In this document: positions 9,312 through 19,533 of the stretch, one piece after another
How the letters are laid out: each line of letters starts with the position of its first letter
How positions within the stretch are numbered: the stretch's first letter is position 1
Assembly (NCBI GenBank): GCA_023091665.1
Contig: JALJCQ010000008.1
Location: forward strand, 372,001 to 436,000
DNA length: 64,000 nt
Source: Pythium myriotylum
Taxonomy: Eukaryota > Oomycota > Peronosporomycetes > Pythiales > Pythiaceae
Direction of reading: 5' to 3'
Translations under genes and position numbers: made by a program
Notes under the pieces: generated by a model
Seen by the model: only the letters and a program-made list of their open reading frames with translations
The model's database searches: none
Told to the model about the DNA's origin: nothing

Positions 9312-10725
9312 TTTGGAACCAGCAGCAAAGCGAAGGGAAGGGTGCCAAGGGGGCGAAGAGCGAGAGACTGAGGGATTAGCATCGCGAACAGTTACGATAT
9401 CGTCAACGCGGTATCAGATTCGCACGCAAACAATGTGGACGCAATCGTCCTGCGAGGAAGTTGTGAACATCAACATCAAATTGTATGTACATATGTACAT
9501 ACGAATCCCTTTCCTTCCAAGATCTTCGGCTCTTGTCTAGTTCTGCTGCCTTGCCGTGCTCCGTCCTTATCCTGACCGAGATGAACACGACACCTGAGCA
9601 GTATCCTCGCCACAAAGTGCAGATCGATTCTCAGATCTCCTTGGCGAGACCCCATCTCCTCAACTCCCACCACAACGAGACCGCCTTGATGAAACCCCTT
9701 CTCCTCAACTCCCAGCCACACCGAGACCGCCTTGACAAGTGCATCCCATGGTGCCAAGCCTCTCATTATTAAACCTGCTTCCTCGACTCCAAGTCTCTCC
9801 TATCTCGACAATGGTCTCCGTTCTCAGTGCTCTTGTCCTCACTCTTCTCGGTTGCGCTGGCGTCTTCGCGAACGCTCAGTCGTGCACTGACGTCCACGTC
9901 GTCTTTGCGCGAGGCACTAACGAAGCTGCAGGTCTCGGATCCGTCGGCAACCCCTTAGTGAGCGGGCTCCGGTCGGCCCTGCCCTCCAAGACCATCTCCT
10001 CCTACGGCGTCAACTATGCTGCTAGTTTTGACCAGTCGAGTGCTGGTCCTGGCGCCACTGACATGACCAAGCACATCGTCTCCTATGCCGCGTCCTGTCC
10101 GAAGGCAGTTTTCGTGATTGGTGGTTATTCCCAAGGCGCGAGTGCCACGGACATTGCCATCGGCATCAAGACGAATCTCGGCTCGGGCCAGGTCATCCCG
10201 ACGTCGCTCGCGCCTCGCGTCAAGGCGGTCGTCACATTTGGCAATCCCTTGGCTCTTTCTGGCCAGACCATTGCCGGCTCCAGCCCGTTGTACGGTGCCA
10301 AGTCGCTCGACTACTGCAACAAGGGCGACCCGATCTGCGGCAACGGATCGGACATCGGCGCGCACCTCAACTACCCAACGACTGCGGTGCCGACGGCGGC
10401 CAAGAAGGCGGCGGCGATGGTGGCTGCGTAGACATCGCCGTGGCGATATGTGAGCGTTCTGCATACGTCTTGTTTCAGTCATGGAATCTCTCACTCTGTA
10501 CTCTTGAGCGCTTGCTTTCGTTTGTTCCTTTATTTGACACGTCTTCAGTGGGTCATGGTCATTCAGACGTTTTATGTTATTAGGTGACACCGAGGACTGC
10601 ATTTCGCAACAGAAAGTCGCAAGCAAACTCAACAGATTGCACCTCAAGTACAGCAGTAAAGGTGCGGGCGCTTGTTCTTTGAAGCCATCAACTTCCGCAT
10701 GGGGATGGTATCCAGTGGATGTCTT
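9312..10725 (+). repeat. large inverted repeat, right arm
   Basis: Reverse-complement partner of 6826-8161. It appears identical from 9312 to 10545; beyond that it diverges and gains about 80 bases, then matches again to about 10725 (shared CCATCAACTTCCGCATGGGG). Confidence 0.9.
9811..10431 (+). CDS. secreted cutinase (CE5), inverted-repeat pair
   Basis: Second, protein-identical copy of the cutinase at 7042-7662, on the opposite strand in the right arm. 206 residues, signal peptide to about A22, triad Ser107, Asp173, His185. The ATG at 9811 was chosen to match the signal-peptide start of the twin. Both copies carry the same 5' flank, so they should share regulation. Confidence 0.95.
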   Translation: MVSVLSALVLTLLGCAGVFANAQSCTDVHVVFARGTNEAAGLGSVGNPLVSGLRSALPSKTISSYGVNYAASFDQSSAGPGATDMTKHIVSYAASCPKAVFVIGGYSQGASATDIAIGIKTNLGSGQVIPTSLAPRVKAVVTFGNPLALSGQTIAGSSPLYGAKSLDYCNKGDPICGNGSDIGAHLNYPTTAVPTAAKKAAAMVAA

Positions 10726-11512
10726 CGTGGACCAGGCACCACATAGACCGTGGATGATACCAAAAAATCCAACTGGTGGTCTACGAAACTAACGTCTGGT
10801 AAGGAGGCTTTCATCCACGGTGTGTGGGCCGGCCGTGTTCGTCACGTCCATTCTCACCTACTTCACCGTCACCCGTCGCAGCCTCCAAAGCGAGTTCAGT
10901 TTGGTGGAATTCATCCCGTTCTTTGAATTAATTGGTATCCGTGGACTTCTCCCTTTTGCTTATGAGGAACTGCTTCGTGATTACTGACGACAGCTGAGGA
11001 CATGACGCAAGCTTCCCCATTCACAATATCCAGGTGGCCTGCAATCGGACAACCGGACGTCAAGGTTCGGACCAGCGTCTCTCGAGGAGTTGCAAGTCGG
11101 AGGATGGGTTTTACCTCATCTTATCGTCCTGCACTTCGATACACACCTGTTTTGAAGAACATTTACAATTTTTAAAGGATACCACAATTTGCATAATTTT
11201 TTTAATGTCTTTATAGCGAGGCTCAAGTCTCCACAAAAGAGGTGGATCTCGAGGTTGTGTGGATGAGTCGACAATGTTCAGCCGCTTGCGCGGAAGTCTC
11301 CATATGAGCTCCATCGGCCCAGCTGGTGGGCTCGAGCCTTTGCGGTCTCGCGTAACGAGAGGGAAGACACACAAGCTGTCTCTCTCGACTCCAGGGAGAC
11401 AGCCACCCACCCAGCCACTCACCCACGCTCCAAATCTCCGACCTCGGTTGCTCATTCTTGCAATCGCCGCGGTCTCTTCACTCGCCTCTTTCTCTCTCCC
11501 TCCGTCCCCGCC
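10432..11512. other. intergenic region
   Basis: The left part is the outer end of the right inverted-repeat arm. Around 11027-11150 lies a diverged copy of the spacer sequence 8285-8410. A possible coding fragment is listed at 10799-10987. C/T-rich sequence directly precedes the esterase start at 11513. Confidence 0.5.
10799..10987 (+). pseudogene. possible orphan exon fragment
   Basis: A 62-codon open stretch without ATG ends at TGA 10985-10987. Its predicted peptide has a protein-like alternation of hydrophobic and charged residues (for example SLVEFIPFFELIGIRGLLPF). A GTAAGG sequence at 10799 could be a splice donor. No family is recognised; it may be chance. Confidence 0.2.
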
Positions 11513-12502
11513 ATGAAGTCGATCTCCATTCTCGCGACGCTTGCGCTCGCCTTCCTCTCGCTCACCGACGCCGCCAAGTGCAACGCCAAGTCCTCGGCGC
11601 CGACGCCAGCCAAGCCTTCGGCTCCTGCGCCCGCACCAGCACCGGCGACGGCCGACAGCTCCGATCAGGTCGGCGCTGAGGGTAACAGCACATCGTCTTC
11701 GGCCTCGCGCTCGAGCGGCTGCGGCAAGGCAGCGGCCATCCGATCGGGCACGCAGTCGGTCAACGTCGGCGGCAAGCAGCGTCAGTTCATCGTGCGCGTG
11801 CCGGACAACTACAACCAGAACACGCCCTACCGTGTCGTCTTCGCGTTCCATTGGCGTGGCGGTAACATGGAGCAGGCCTCGAAGCACACGGGGGGCCTGG
11901 ACAACAAGGGCCCTGGCAACGGCTACTACGGCCTCGAGCAAAAGGGAAAGACGTCGACCATCTTTGTGGCCCCCAACGGCGAGGGCGGTGGCTGGGCCAA
12001 CGGTGGCGGCTCGGACATCGCGTTCGTGGACGCTATCAACAAGGTGCTCGACGAAGGACTCTGCGTGAACAAGAACTTGCGCTTCGCCATGGGATTCAGC
12101 TGGGGCGCTGGCATGAGTAACGCCGTGGCTTGCGCTCGTGCCGACGCGTTCCGCGGTGTCGCGCTATGGAACGGCGCCACGCTCAGTGGCTGCGACGGCG
12201 GCAAGAAGCCCATCGCCTGGTGGAGCGCGCACGGCGTGAGCGACAACGTGCTTGGCATCGGCATGGGCCGCGGCCTGCGTGATAACTTCATCAAGGTGAA
12301 CGGCTGCCAGGCCCAGAACGCCCCGGAGCCGGCTGCCGGCTCGGGCCAGCACATCACGACCGAGTACAAGGGCTGCTCGGCGGGCCACCCGGTCGTCTGG
12401 ACGGCCTACGACGGTGGCCACATCGCCGAGCCCAAGGACCGCGGTGCTGCTGAGCCGTGGGGACCAGAGGCCATCTGGAAGTTCTACACGCAGTTCAAGT
12501 AA
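11513..12502 (+). CDS. secreted CE1-type esterase (feruloyl esterase / PHB depolymerase-like)
   Basis: A 329-residue secreted alpha/beta-hydrolase. The signal peptide ends about A20-A21. Residues about 25-70 are a Ser/Pro/Ala-rich linker (APAPAPAP) and the catalytic domain runs from about 75. The nucleophile elbow is GFSWGAG with Ser197; Asp244 (HGVSDN) and His303 (DGGHIAEP) are likely partners. The opening VVFAFHWRGG and the VAPNG segment are typical of the LpqC/PHB depolymerase-like esterases, a group that includes feruloyl esterases releasing ferulate from plant cell-wall polysaccharides. It lies within the cutinase array, fitting a role in wall or cuticle breakdown, but the true substrate cannot be read from sequence. 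Confidence 0.85.
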   Translation: MKSISILATLALAFLSLTDAAKCNAKSSAPTPAKPSAPAPAPAPATADSSDQVGAEGNSTSSSASRSSGCGKAAAIRSGTQSVNVGGKQRQFIVRVPDNYNQNTPYRVVFAFHWRGGNMEQASKHTGGLDNKGPGNGYYGLEQKGKTSTIFVAPNGEGGGWANGGGSDIAFVDAINKVLDEGLCVNKNLRFAMGFSWGAGMSNAVACARADAFRGVALWNGATLSGCDGGKKPIAWWSAHGVSDNVLGIGMGRGLRDNFIKVNGCQAQNAPEPAAGSGQHITTEYKGCSAGHPVVWTAYDGGHIAEPKDRGAAEPWGPEAIWKFYTQFK

Positions 12503-13316
12503 GCGAGGCGCTTCGTTTCGCCTGCTTTTCGGCGACTACCCTATTTGTCGATAGTTTGCTGTTTACGTGTGTGATAACAATCGACTACATTGACTCTTTT
12601 CCCCGGACATAATGAGTGAGAGCATCTGCATCCTCTAGTGCTTTCAGTCCTTTGGTTGGTGGCCCTACCGTTCGTAGAGAAATTCTCAGCTCCTTGAACG
12701 ATCTTGAACAACGCTTTCGGTCTGGTATCCTTAGGGAGCATTGAGTTTATGGTCCCCGACGACGCATAATGGGTGCGTCATCAGGGACGCTCAAGATTGA
12801 GACCTCCGAGTGTTGCGAAGTGGCCACATTCCAACTAATTGAATGGCCAGTTTCCTCTCAAAATGGGACTTGGGTCGTCTGCAAACTGCTGTGACACCAG
12901 CAAATATTTCAACACGGTTCAAACTTGGACTGCCCACGAGAACTGGATCGAGTGTGGCGCACGCCAGACTTCGTCCCATAACTACCGCGCTTTGATTGGA
13001 AGTGCAACGTTGGAAGTTCCAACATGGCCCCGGCGAAGTTGGATGTACCCATGGATGACCCGACTGTGGGCATTAAAATGCCGATTACTACCAATGGGAA
13101 GGGTAGCGTTTTTAATGCAACTCTTCTAATTGGTCGCAACCAGATTTTTAATGTATCTCTCAACCGTTCTTGTGTATCTCAGTGTGATATATCCCGAAAT
13201 TGCCGTGAGACACCAGCAGGGCCTCTGCCGGCACGGTATTTCTTTTAAATCCACTCTACCAATTCCAATCTCCGCGGTTGCTCACTCGCTCATTCACGAA
13301 ATCAACACGAGGACTC
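12503..13316. other. intergenic region
   Basis: 814 bases between the CE1 esterase and the outlying HKxPW gene. A GCTCATTCACGAAAT initiator-like sequence lies about 25-30 bases before 13317. Nothing else is seen. Confidence 0.5.
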
Positions 13317-13955
13317 ATGTCGGCCCACCTGCCGCACAAAATCCCGTGGGAGTCACTCGTTCAGCTTTACGCGGTTTGTAGAGAAGCGAGACTTGCGAAC
13401 TCCTACCATCGACCGACATCAGGCGAGCAGAAGAAACTCCGGCACGTCGCGCGCGTTTTTGCGCGCGTTCTTCAGGATTTTGAGCGAACGCACCAAACGA
13501 CGGACGAAGAACTCCGTGATTTTGACCCGAAGGTGTGGGGGGAATACGAGTGGTGCATGGGGTTTACGGTAATCGGGTACTACCCAAGCCTCGTGTGGGG
13601 TTACATCGAACTGAACCTGCTACTCACGGACCCCGTTCGTATTCGGCCCTTGATGCTGCCGGAGGGGCGTCCTTCGTGGGCTATGTACGTACTGCTTGGA
13701 ATCGGCGATAATAGCCATCCACCTGAACTCGCCGGCCTACTCGAGCCTGCGTTTGAAGTAAGCGGAGATTACTATTTGAAACCGCTCACTCCAGATGTGC
13801 TAGACATCCTGCGAGAGCATGCAGCGAGATTGTTTCGGTGCATGTACACCATGAGTGGAGAGAACAAGCTGCTCAACGAGGACACCTGCGTTAGCCTCTT
13901 CTTTGGCTTTCTTGAGTGGCACGCCACCATAGATAATGAGGACACTAATGCATAA
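13317..13955 (+). CDS. HKxPW-family protein (uncharacterised), MSAHL type, isolated copy
   Basis: A 212-residue protein of the family otherwise clustered at 38.5-51.6 kb. The start at 13317 (MSAHLPHKIPW) was chosen over the in-frame ATG at 13278 because all paralogues begin at this point. It carries the family blocks: HLxHKxPW, HVARVFARVL, FDPKxWG, GYIELNLLLTDP, HPPELA and LREHAARLFRCMY. It is closest to the genes at 44595 and 49943 (shared MSGENKLL). In the HPxExADHL block Asp and His are replaced (HPPELAGLL). No signal peptide, membrane segment or known domain is visible. It sits alone within the cutinase array, about 25 kb from its relatives. Confidence 0.8.
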   Translation: MSAHLPHKIPWESLVQLYAVCREARLANSYHRPTSGEQKKLRHVARVFARVLQDFERTHQTTDEELRDFDPKVWGEYEWCMGFTVIGYYPSLVWGYIELNLLLTDPVRIRPLMLPEGRPSWAMYVLLGIGDNSHPPELAGLLEPAFEVSGDYYLKPLTPDVLDILREHAARLFRCMYTMSGENKLLNEDTCVSLFFGFLEWHATIDNEDTNA

Positions 13956-14218
13956 TCAAATCTACTGAGCGATCACGGCCCCACAAGCTCACAAAGAAGA
14001 AAAAAAAACACGCGATCTGCCCCACGATGTCGTGCCAGCCTTCATTGGGTCACGCATTTCAGGAAGCGAATAAGTCGAGTAACGAGTGCAACTGAAAACA
14101 TTCATTCATGCATTCACGGAGAAAATTGAGCAGATCTTCTCCGAATCAAAACTTCAACATCTACAAAGATCGGGACAAACACGCGGGCTGCCGTCAGCCA
14201 CAAGTCTCGACGAGTCCG

Positions 14219-14974
14219 TTACTCGCCGCTTCGGAGAAGGTTTCCGAAACCGAAGCTGTTGGTGCGCCCCGAGGGGCCCTTCGCGCTTGGAGAGGGAGTG
14301 GCAGCATTTTCCGAAGCCGAGGAAGCGCCTCCGCCGCTGCCTACCATTTGAGCAGCACGTTGCGCCGCCTTTGTTACACTGCCATCCGATGGATACGTAA
14401 GGTGAGCGGCCATGTTGACGCCGCCAGCGCACACCGGGTCGCCGAGGTTACAGTACTCAATTGCCTTCGACCCGTACAACTGACTCGCCGTCGCGATCGT
14501 CTTGCCAAACAACTTCAACGGGTTCCCAAATACCACCACCGCCTTGATACGAGGCGCCAGCTCGGTCGGGATCGTCTGACCTGTGCCCAGCGTCGTCTTG
14601 ATGCCGATCGCAATATCGGTGACACTGCCTCCTTGCGAGTACCCACCGATGACGAAGACGGCGTTGGGACACTGAGCCGCGTAGGAGACGATGTGTTTGG
14701 TCATGTCGGTGGCTCCTGGTCCGGCGCTGGTCTGTGCGGCGTCGGCGAGGTAGTTGACGGCGTAGGAGCTGACAGTTTTCCCTTGTAGGTTGCTTTTGAT
14801 GCCGCTGACGAGTGGTGTTCCACAGATGCCAAGTCCGGGCATCTCGGTACTTCCTCGAGCGAAGACGACGTGGACGTCCGTGCATTGGGCGTTGGTGAAG
14901 TCACTCAAGATCATGGAGGTGATTCCAAAGAGGAGGATCGATAAGGTGGTCGCGATGCGTGGCTTGGAGACCAT
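14219..14974 (-). CDS. secreted cutinase (CE5), long-tail subgroup, gene P
   Basis: A 251-residue cutinase. Signal peptide MVSKPRIATT... to about A29; triad Ser113 (GGYSQG), Asp179 (CNLGDPVC), His191 (AHLTY). After the catalytic domain comes a 40-residue Ser/Gly/Ala/Pro tail ending SFGFGNLLRSGE. The stretch corresponding to 14411-14890 is identical in translation to the same part of the genes at 17173 and 20277, while the tail differs. It therefore supplied the signal peptide and N-terminal body of the chimeric gene at 17173. Confidence 0.93.
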   Translation of the reverse strand: MVSKPRIATTLSILLFGITSMILSDFTNAQCTDVHVVFARGSTEMPGLGICGTPLVSGIKSNLQGKTVSSYAVNYLADAAQTSAGPGATDMTKHIVSYAAQCPNAVFVIGGYSQGGSVTDIAIGIKTTLGTGQTIPTELAPRIKAVVVFGNPLKLFGKTIATASQLYGSKAIEYCNLGDPVCAGGVNMAAHLTYPSDGSVTKAAQRAAQMVGSGGGASSASENAATPSPSAKGPSGRTNSFGFGNLLRSGE

Positions 14975-15544
14975 TGTGGAACGGAGGAGCTTGTGGTCGT
15001 TGAGGTGAATTCCGGAATGAGCATTGTGGGGACGGGAGCAGGTCTAGACGATGGTCTCACATTGACTTCTTTGAGGTACCCGCTTGCCCTCCTCTCCGTG
15101 CGAAACTTCGAAGGATTCAGGAGGCGATCATGTCGTTTGTTCGATTGAGAATGATATTGTCGTCGTCAACGTCCAGGTATCCTGCTGGCTTCAACATCGT
15201 GATCCCGAGCCGCAAAAGCTGCAGCCAGCTGTTCCGTCGATCGATGGATCTGGGTCACGTCGACTGTTCATGTGTGTGTCCAAAATGGCACGGACGATGT
15301 CTCAGAACATAGCGACAGCCATCACAAGTTGACCGACGACCCATCCTCCTGATCATCACTAGTGAAAAGAGGCGGATCGATCGCCTTTACTGGACATCTG
15401 GTGAGCTGCTGAGATCTCCACACAAAGAGACAGACAATTTTGGCAAAATGTACTGATCCGCATGGAACAACATGTACTGAAATGCAGAAGTCGATACATC
15501 CCCTTACAGATCTACGTGCAACGCATCTCAACAGCTCCTACAAC
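14975..15544. other. intergenic region (copied at 18079-18648)
   Basis: 570 bases between cutinases P and Q, repeated exactly in the second tandem unit at +3104. It contains the upstream region of P. No gene seen. Confidence 0.55.
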
Positions 15545-16429
15545 TCACTCCTCGTGGTTGCCGAGGAGCAGCGAGTCGAAACCAAAACTCGGAGGATTGA
15601 ATCCAATGTTCTCGCTTCTACTGGAGAGAGCGGTGTTGCCACGGGAGTAAAGACCCGAAATGAGGCTTTTCAGCTTGGACATGGTGGCAGCACCGTCGAC
15701 TGCGCTCAGATCGGGCGTGCTGTCAGACAGAGTCATGTTTTGATTGTTTGCTCCGATATCTGAGTCTTCGTTGGTCGAGTCCTCGATCGAACGAGTCTCA
15801 TCGGCCAGAACTAAGGCTGCGGCTTGCTGGGCAGCTTTTCTGACGCTGCCGTCTGTCGGGTAGGTCAAGTGGGCCATCCCATTAACACCGGCAGCACACA
15901 CAGGATCGCCGAAGTTACAGAACTCAAGGGCTTTGGGTCCGTAGAGCGGACTCGCAGTCTTGATCGTCTTCATGAAGAGCTTGAGTGGGTTGCCAAACAC
16001 CACGACTGCCTTGATACGAGGTGCGAGCTCCGTCGGAATCGTCTGGCCTACACCCAGTGTCGTCTTGATGCCAATGGCAATGTCGGTGACACTACCTCCC
16101 TGCGAGTACCCGCCGATGACAAAGACAGAGTCGGGGCACTGAGCAGCGTATGACACGATGTGCCTCGTCATGTCGGTCGCACCAGGTCCGGCACTGGTCT
16201 GGGCTAGATCTGCGAGATAGTTGACGGCGTAGGAGCTCACGGACTTGCCGGGGAGGTTACTTTTGATGTCGCTGACGAGAGGAGTTCCACAGATTCCGAG
16301 ACCCGGTAGTTCCCCACTTCCGCGAGCAAAGACGACGTGGACGTCGGTGCACTGGGCATCGATTACACTGAGAAAGATAGCTAGAAGGCCGAGAAGGTTG
16401 AGCTTGAACAAGAGGCACTTCATGAACAT
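15545..16429 (-). CDS. secreted cutinase (CE5), long-tail subgroup, gene Q copy 1
   Basis: A 294-residue cutinase. The start at 16429 (MFMKCLLFKL) is preferred over an in-frame ATG at 16537 because it opens the signal peptide, which ends about A25 before QCTD. Triad: Ser109 (GGYSQG), Asp175 (CNFGDPVC), His187 (AHLTY). The tail of about 100 residues is acidic and Ser/Asn-rich, unlike the Gly-rich tails of its neighbours, and ends SFGFDSLLLGNHEE, where the LRG Arg is Leu. The protein is identical to the copy at 18649. Confidence 0.92.
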   Translation of the reverse strand: MFMKCLLFKLNLLGLLAIFLSVIDAQCTDVHVVFARGSGELPGLGICGTPLVSDIKSNLPGKSVSSYAVNYLADLAQTSAGPGATDMTRHIVSYAAQCPDSVFVIGGYSQGGSVTDIAIGIKTTLGVGQTIPTELAPRIKAVVVFGNPLKLFMKTIKTASPLYGPKALEFCNFGDPVCAAGVNGMAHLTYPTDGSVRKAAQQAAALVLADETRSIEDSTNEDSDIGANNQNMTLSDSTPDLSAVDGAATMSKLKSLISGLYSRGNTALSSRSENIGFNPPSFGFDSLLLGNHEE

Positions 16430-17172
16430 AGTTTGGCTTGGAGAAGATGGGGGTGCTTGGGCTCTCTTGAGAAAGTTGGAGAATGAGGCTTTTCGGGGAC
16501 ACATCATCTCGAACAAGTTCTCCTCCACCATGAACACTCCTCTTGAGCTGCCTTGTTGGCCAGGAATCCGATTCGTCTGCCTTGTTCGAACCTTTTAAAT
16601 ATCCACATTCGTTGGCTTCAGATACTTCAGCACTTCGAACGCACGATCGGCAGAAGTCCATCTGGATCGAATCCTACGGTCATGATCGGTGATCAGAATC
16701 TTCTTTTGGCGTCGCAAATAGATAACTCCACACGGTTCTCGTTAAAATATCAATGGCCGTATCGTGTCAACGCGTTATTAGTGTGTCTGTTGCGATGGTG
16801 AAAGTGCTCAACAGCCCATGTGGAACGAAACAGCAGTAGGGAGAAATCAGTATTGTCTGCCGAACACGAAACACGTGCTCTTCGTAAAACGTGGAATCTT
16901 GCGTATGGTTCGCTGTCCAGCGCGATCAAGGGGGCGTTATCGCTCTACGGACGATTCTATCAAAGCATCTGACGTCTTGTAAGAGCCGTCAGTTCCTATC
17001 TGTACAAATGATCTCAATCAATCGGAGAAAATGTCTTCGAAACTATGAGATAGATAGCAAGTGATGTTTCTTGCAACGAATCAACACGAATATGTTTTTC
17101 ATTCTTTCTTCCATAGATGTAAGCCTTGTAAAGCGGCACAATAGCAACAGTCACTCTCAACTTTTTCTAGCC
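16430..17172. other. intergenic region (copied at 19534-20276)
   Basis: 743 bases between gene Q and the chimeric cutinase, repeated at +3104. No gene or RNA recognised. Confidence 0.5.
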
Positions 17173-18078
17173 TCAGTTGCTACCACGGAGGAGACTGCCA
17201 AAGCCAAAGCTCGGGAGCTTGAACCCGCTGGTTCCACCCGACGTGCTGTCGCTGTTTCCTCGCGAGAAGATGCTTGAGCCACCAGAGAAGATGCTCGACC
17301 CGCCAGAGAAAATGCTAGAACCCCCCGAGGGAAGAAGACCCGACATACCCCCACTGCTCGGAGTATCCTGGGCTTCCCCTCCAGCGGTGGGGCTTGCCGT
17401 CGCCTGATCTTGCTTCTCACCGCTGGAGGCACCACCATCGCTGCCAACCATCTGAGCAGCGCGCTGAGCTGCTTTCGCAACGCTGCCATCACTAGCATAT
17501 GTCAAGTGGGCCATCATGTTGACGCCGCCAGCGCACACCGGGTCGCCGAGGTTACAGTACTCAATTGCCTTCGACCCGTACAACTGACTCGCCGTCGCGA
17601 TCGTCTTGCCAAACAACTTCAACGGGTTCCCAAATACCACCACCGCCTTGATACGAGGCGCCAGCTCGGTCGGGATCGTCTGACCTGTGCCCAGCGTCGT
17701 CTTGATGCCGATCGCAATATCGGTGACACTGCCTCCTTGCGAGTACCCACCGATGACGAAGACGGCGTTGGGACACTGAGCCGCGTAGGAGACGATGTGT
17801 TTGGTCATGTCGGTGGCTCCTGGTCCGGCGCTGGTCTGTGCGGCGTCGGCGAGGTAGTTGACGGCGTAGGAGCTGACAGTTTTCCCTTGTAGGTTGCTTT
17901 TGATGCCGCTGACGAGTGGTGTTCCACAGATGCCAAGTCCGGGCATCTCGGTACTTCCTCGAGCGAAGACGACGTGGACGTCCGTGCATTGGGCGTTGGT
18001 GAAGTCACTCAAGATCATGGAGGTGATTCCAAAGAGGAGGATCGATAAGGTGGTCGCGATGCGTGGCTTGGAGACCAT
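17173..18078 (-). CDS. chimeric secreted cutinase (P head, R tail)
   Basis: A 301-residue cutinase. Its signal peptide (MVSKPRIATT..., to about A29) and upstream DNA are those of gene P (14219), while its C-terminal tail and downstream DNA are those of gene R (20277). Triad Ser113, Asp179, His191 intact. The tail is Gly/Ser-rich with three GGSSIFS repeats and ends SFGFGSLLRGSN. The arrangement is what one unequal crossover between P and R inside their shared 480-bp segment would create, so the gene pairs P's promoter and secretion signal with R's tail. Confidence 0.93.
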   Translation of the reverse strand: MVSKPRIATTLSILLFGITSMILSDFTNAQCTDVHVVFARGSTEMPGLGICGTPLVSGIKSNLQGKTVSSYAVNYLADAAQTSAGPGATDMTKHIVSYAAQCPNAVFVIGGYSQGGSVTDIAIGIKTTLGTGQTIPTELAPRIKAVVVFGNPLKLFGKTIATASQLYGSKAIEYCNLGDPVCAGGVNMMAHLTYASDGSVAKAAQRAAQMVGSDGGASSGEKQDQATASPTAGGEAQDTPSSGGMSGLLPSGGSSIFSGGSSIFSGGSSIFSRGNSDSTSGGTSGFKLPSFGFGSLLRGSN

Positions 18079-18648
18079 TGTGGAACGGAGGAGCTTGTGG
18101 TCGTTGAGGTGAATTCCGGAATGAGCATTGTGGGGACGGGAGCAGGTCTAGACGATGGTCTCACATTGACTTCTTTGAGGTACCCGCTTGCCCTCCTCTC
18201 CGTGCGAAACTTCGAAGGATTCAGGAGGCGATCATGTCGTTTGTTCGATTGAGAATGATATTGTCGTCGTCAACGTCCAGGTATCCTGCTGGCTTCAACA
18301 TCGTGATCCCGAGCCGCAAAAGCTGCAGCCAGCTGTTCCGTCGATCGATGGATCTGGGTCACGTCGACTGTTCATGTGTGTGTCCAAAATGGCACGGACG
18401 ATGTCTCAGAACATAGCGACAGCCATCACAAGTTGACCGACGACCCATCCTCCTGATCATCACTAGTGAAAAGAGGCGGATCGATCGCCTTTACTGGACA
18501 TCTGGTGAGCTGCTGAGATCTCCACACAAAGAGACAGACAATTTTGGCAAAATGTACTGATCCGCATGGAACAACATGTACTGAAATGCAGAAGTCGATA
18601 CATCCCCTTACAGATCTACGTGCAACGCATCTCAACAGCTCCTACAAC
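18079..18648. other. intergenic region, second tandem unit
   Basis: Repeat of 14975-15544 at +3104. No gene seen. Confidence 0.55.
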
Positions 18649-19533
18649 TCACTCCTCGTGGTTGCCGAGGAGCAGCGAGTCGAAACCAAAACTCGGAGGA
18701 TTGAATCCAATGTTCTCGCTTCTACTGGAGAGAGCGGTGTTGCCACGGGAGTAAAGACCCGAAATGAGGCTTTTCAGCTTGGACATGGTGGCAGCACCGT
18801 CGACTGCGCTCAGATCGGGCGTGCTGTCAGACAGAGTCATGTTTTGATTGTTTGCTCCGATATCTGAGTCTTCGTTGGTCGAGTCCTCGATCGAACGAGT
18901 CTCATCGGCCAGAACTAAGGCTGCGGCTTGCTGGGCAGCTTTTCTGACGCTGCCGTCTGTCGGGTAGGTCAAGTGGGCCATCCCATTAACACCGGCAGCA
19001 CACACAGGATCGCCGAAGTTACAGAACTCAAGGGCTTTGGGTCCGTAGAGCGGACTCGCAGTCTTGATCGTCTTCATGAAGAGCTTGAGTGGGTTGCCAA
19101 ACACCACGACTGCCTTGATACGAGGTGCGAGCTCCGTCGGAATCGTCTGGCCTACACCCAGTGTCGTCTTGATGCCAATGGCAATGTCGGTGACACTACC
19201 TCCCTGCGAGTACCCGCCGATGACAAAGACAGAGTCGGGGCACTGAGCAGCGTATGACACGATGTGCCTCGTCATGTCGGTCGCACCAGGTCCGGCACTG
19301 GTCTGGGCTAGATCTGCGAGATAGTTGACGGCGTAGGAGCTCACGGACTTGCCGGGGAGGTTACTTTTGATGTCGCTGACGAGAGGAGTTCCACAGATTC
19401 CGAGACCCGGTAGTTCCCCACTTCCGCGAGCAAAGACGACGTGGACGTCGGTGCACTGGGCATCGATTACACTGAGAAAGATAGCTAGAAGGCCGAGAAG
19501 GTTGAGCTTGAACAAGAGGCACTTCATGAACAT
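18649..19533 (-). CDS. secreted cutinase (CE5), long-tail subgroup, gene Q copy 2
   Basis: Tandem copy of 15545-16429 at +3104 with an identical 294-residue product. Triad Ser109, Asp175, His187; acidic Ser/Asn-rich tail ending SFGFDSLLLGNHEE. The start at 19533 was chosen as for copy 1. Confidence 0.92.
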   Translation of the reverse strand: MFMKCLLFKLNLLGLLAIFLSVIDAQCTDVHVVFARGSGELPGLGICGTPLVSDIKSNLPGKSVSSYAVNYLADLAQTSAGPGATDMTRHIVSYAAQCPDSVFVIGGYSQGGSVTDIAIGIKTTLGVGQTIPTELAPRIKAVVVFGNPLKLFMKTIKTASPLYGPKALEFCNFGDPVCAAGVNGMAHLTYPTDGSVRKAAQQAAALVLADETRSIEDSTNEDSDIGANNQNMTLSDSTPDLSAVDGAATMSKLKSLISGLYSRGNTALSSRSENIGFNPPSFGFDSLLLGNHEE

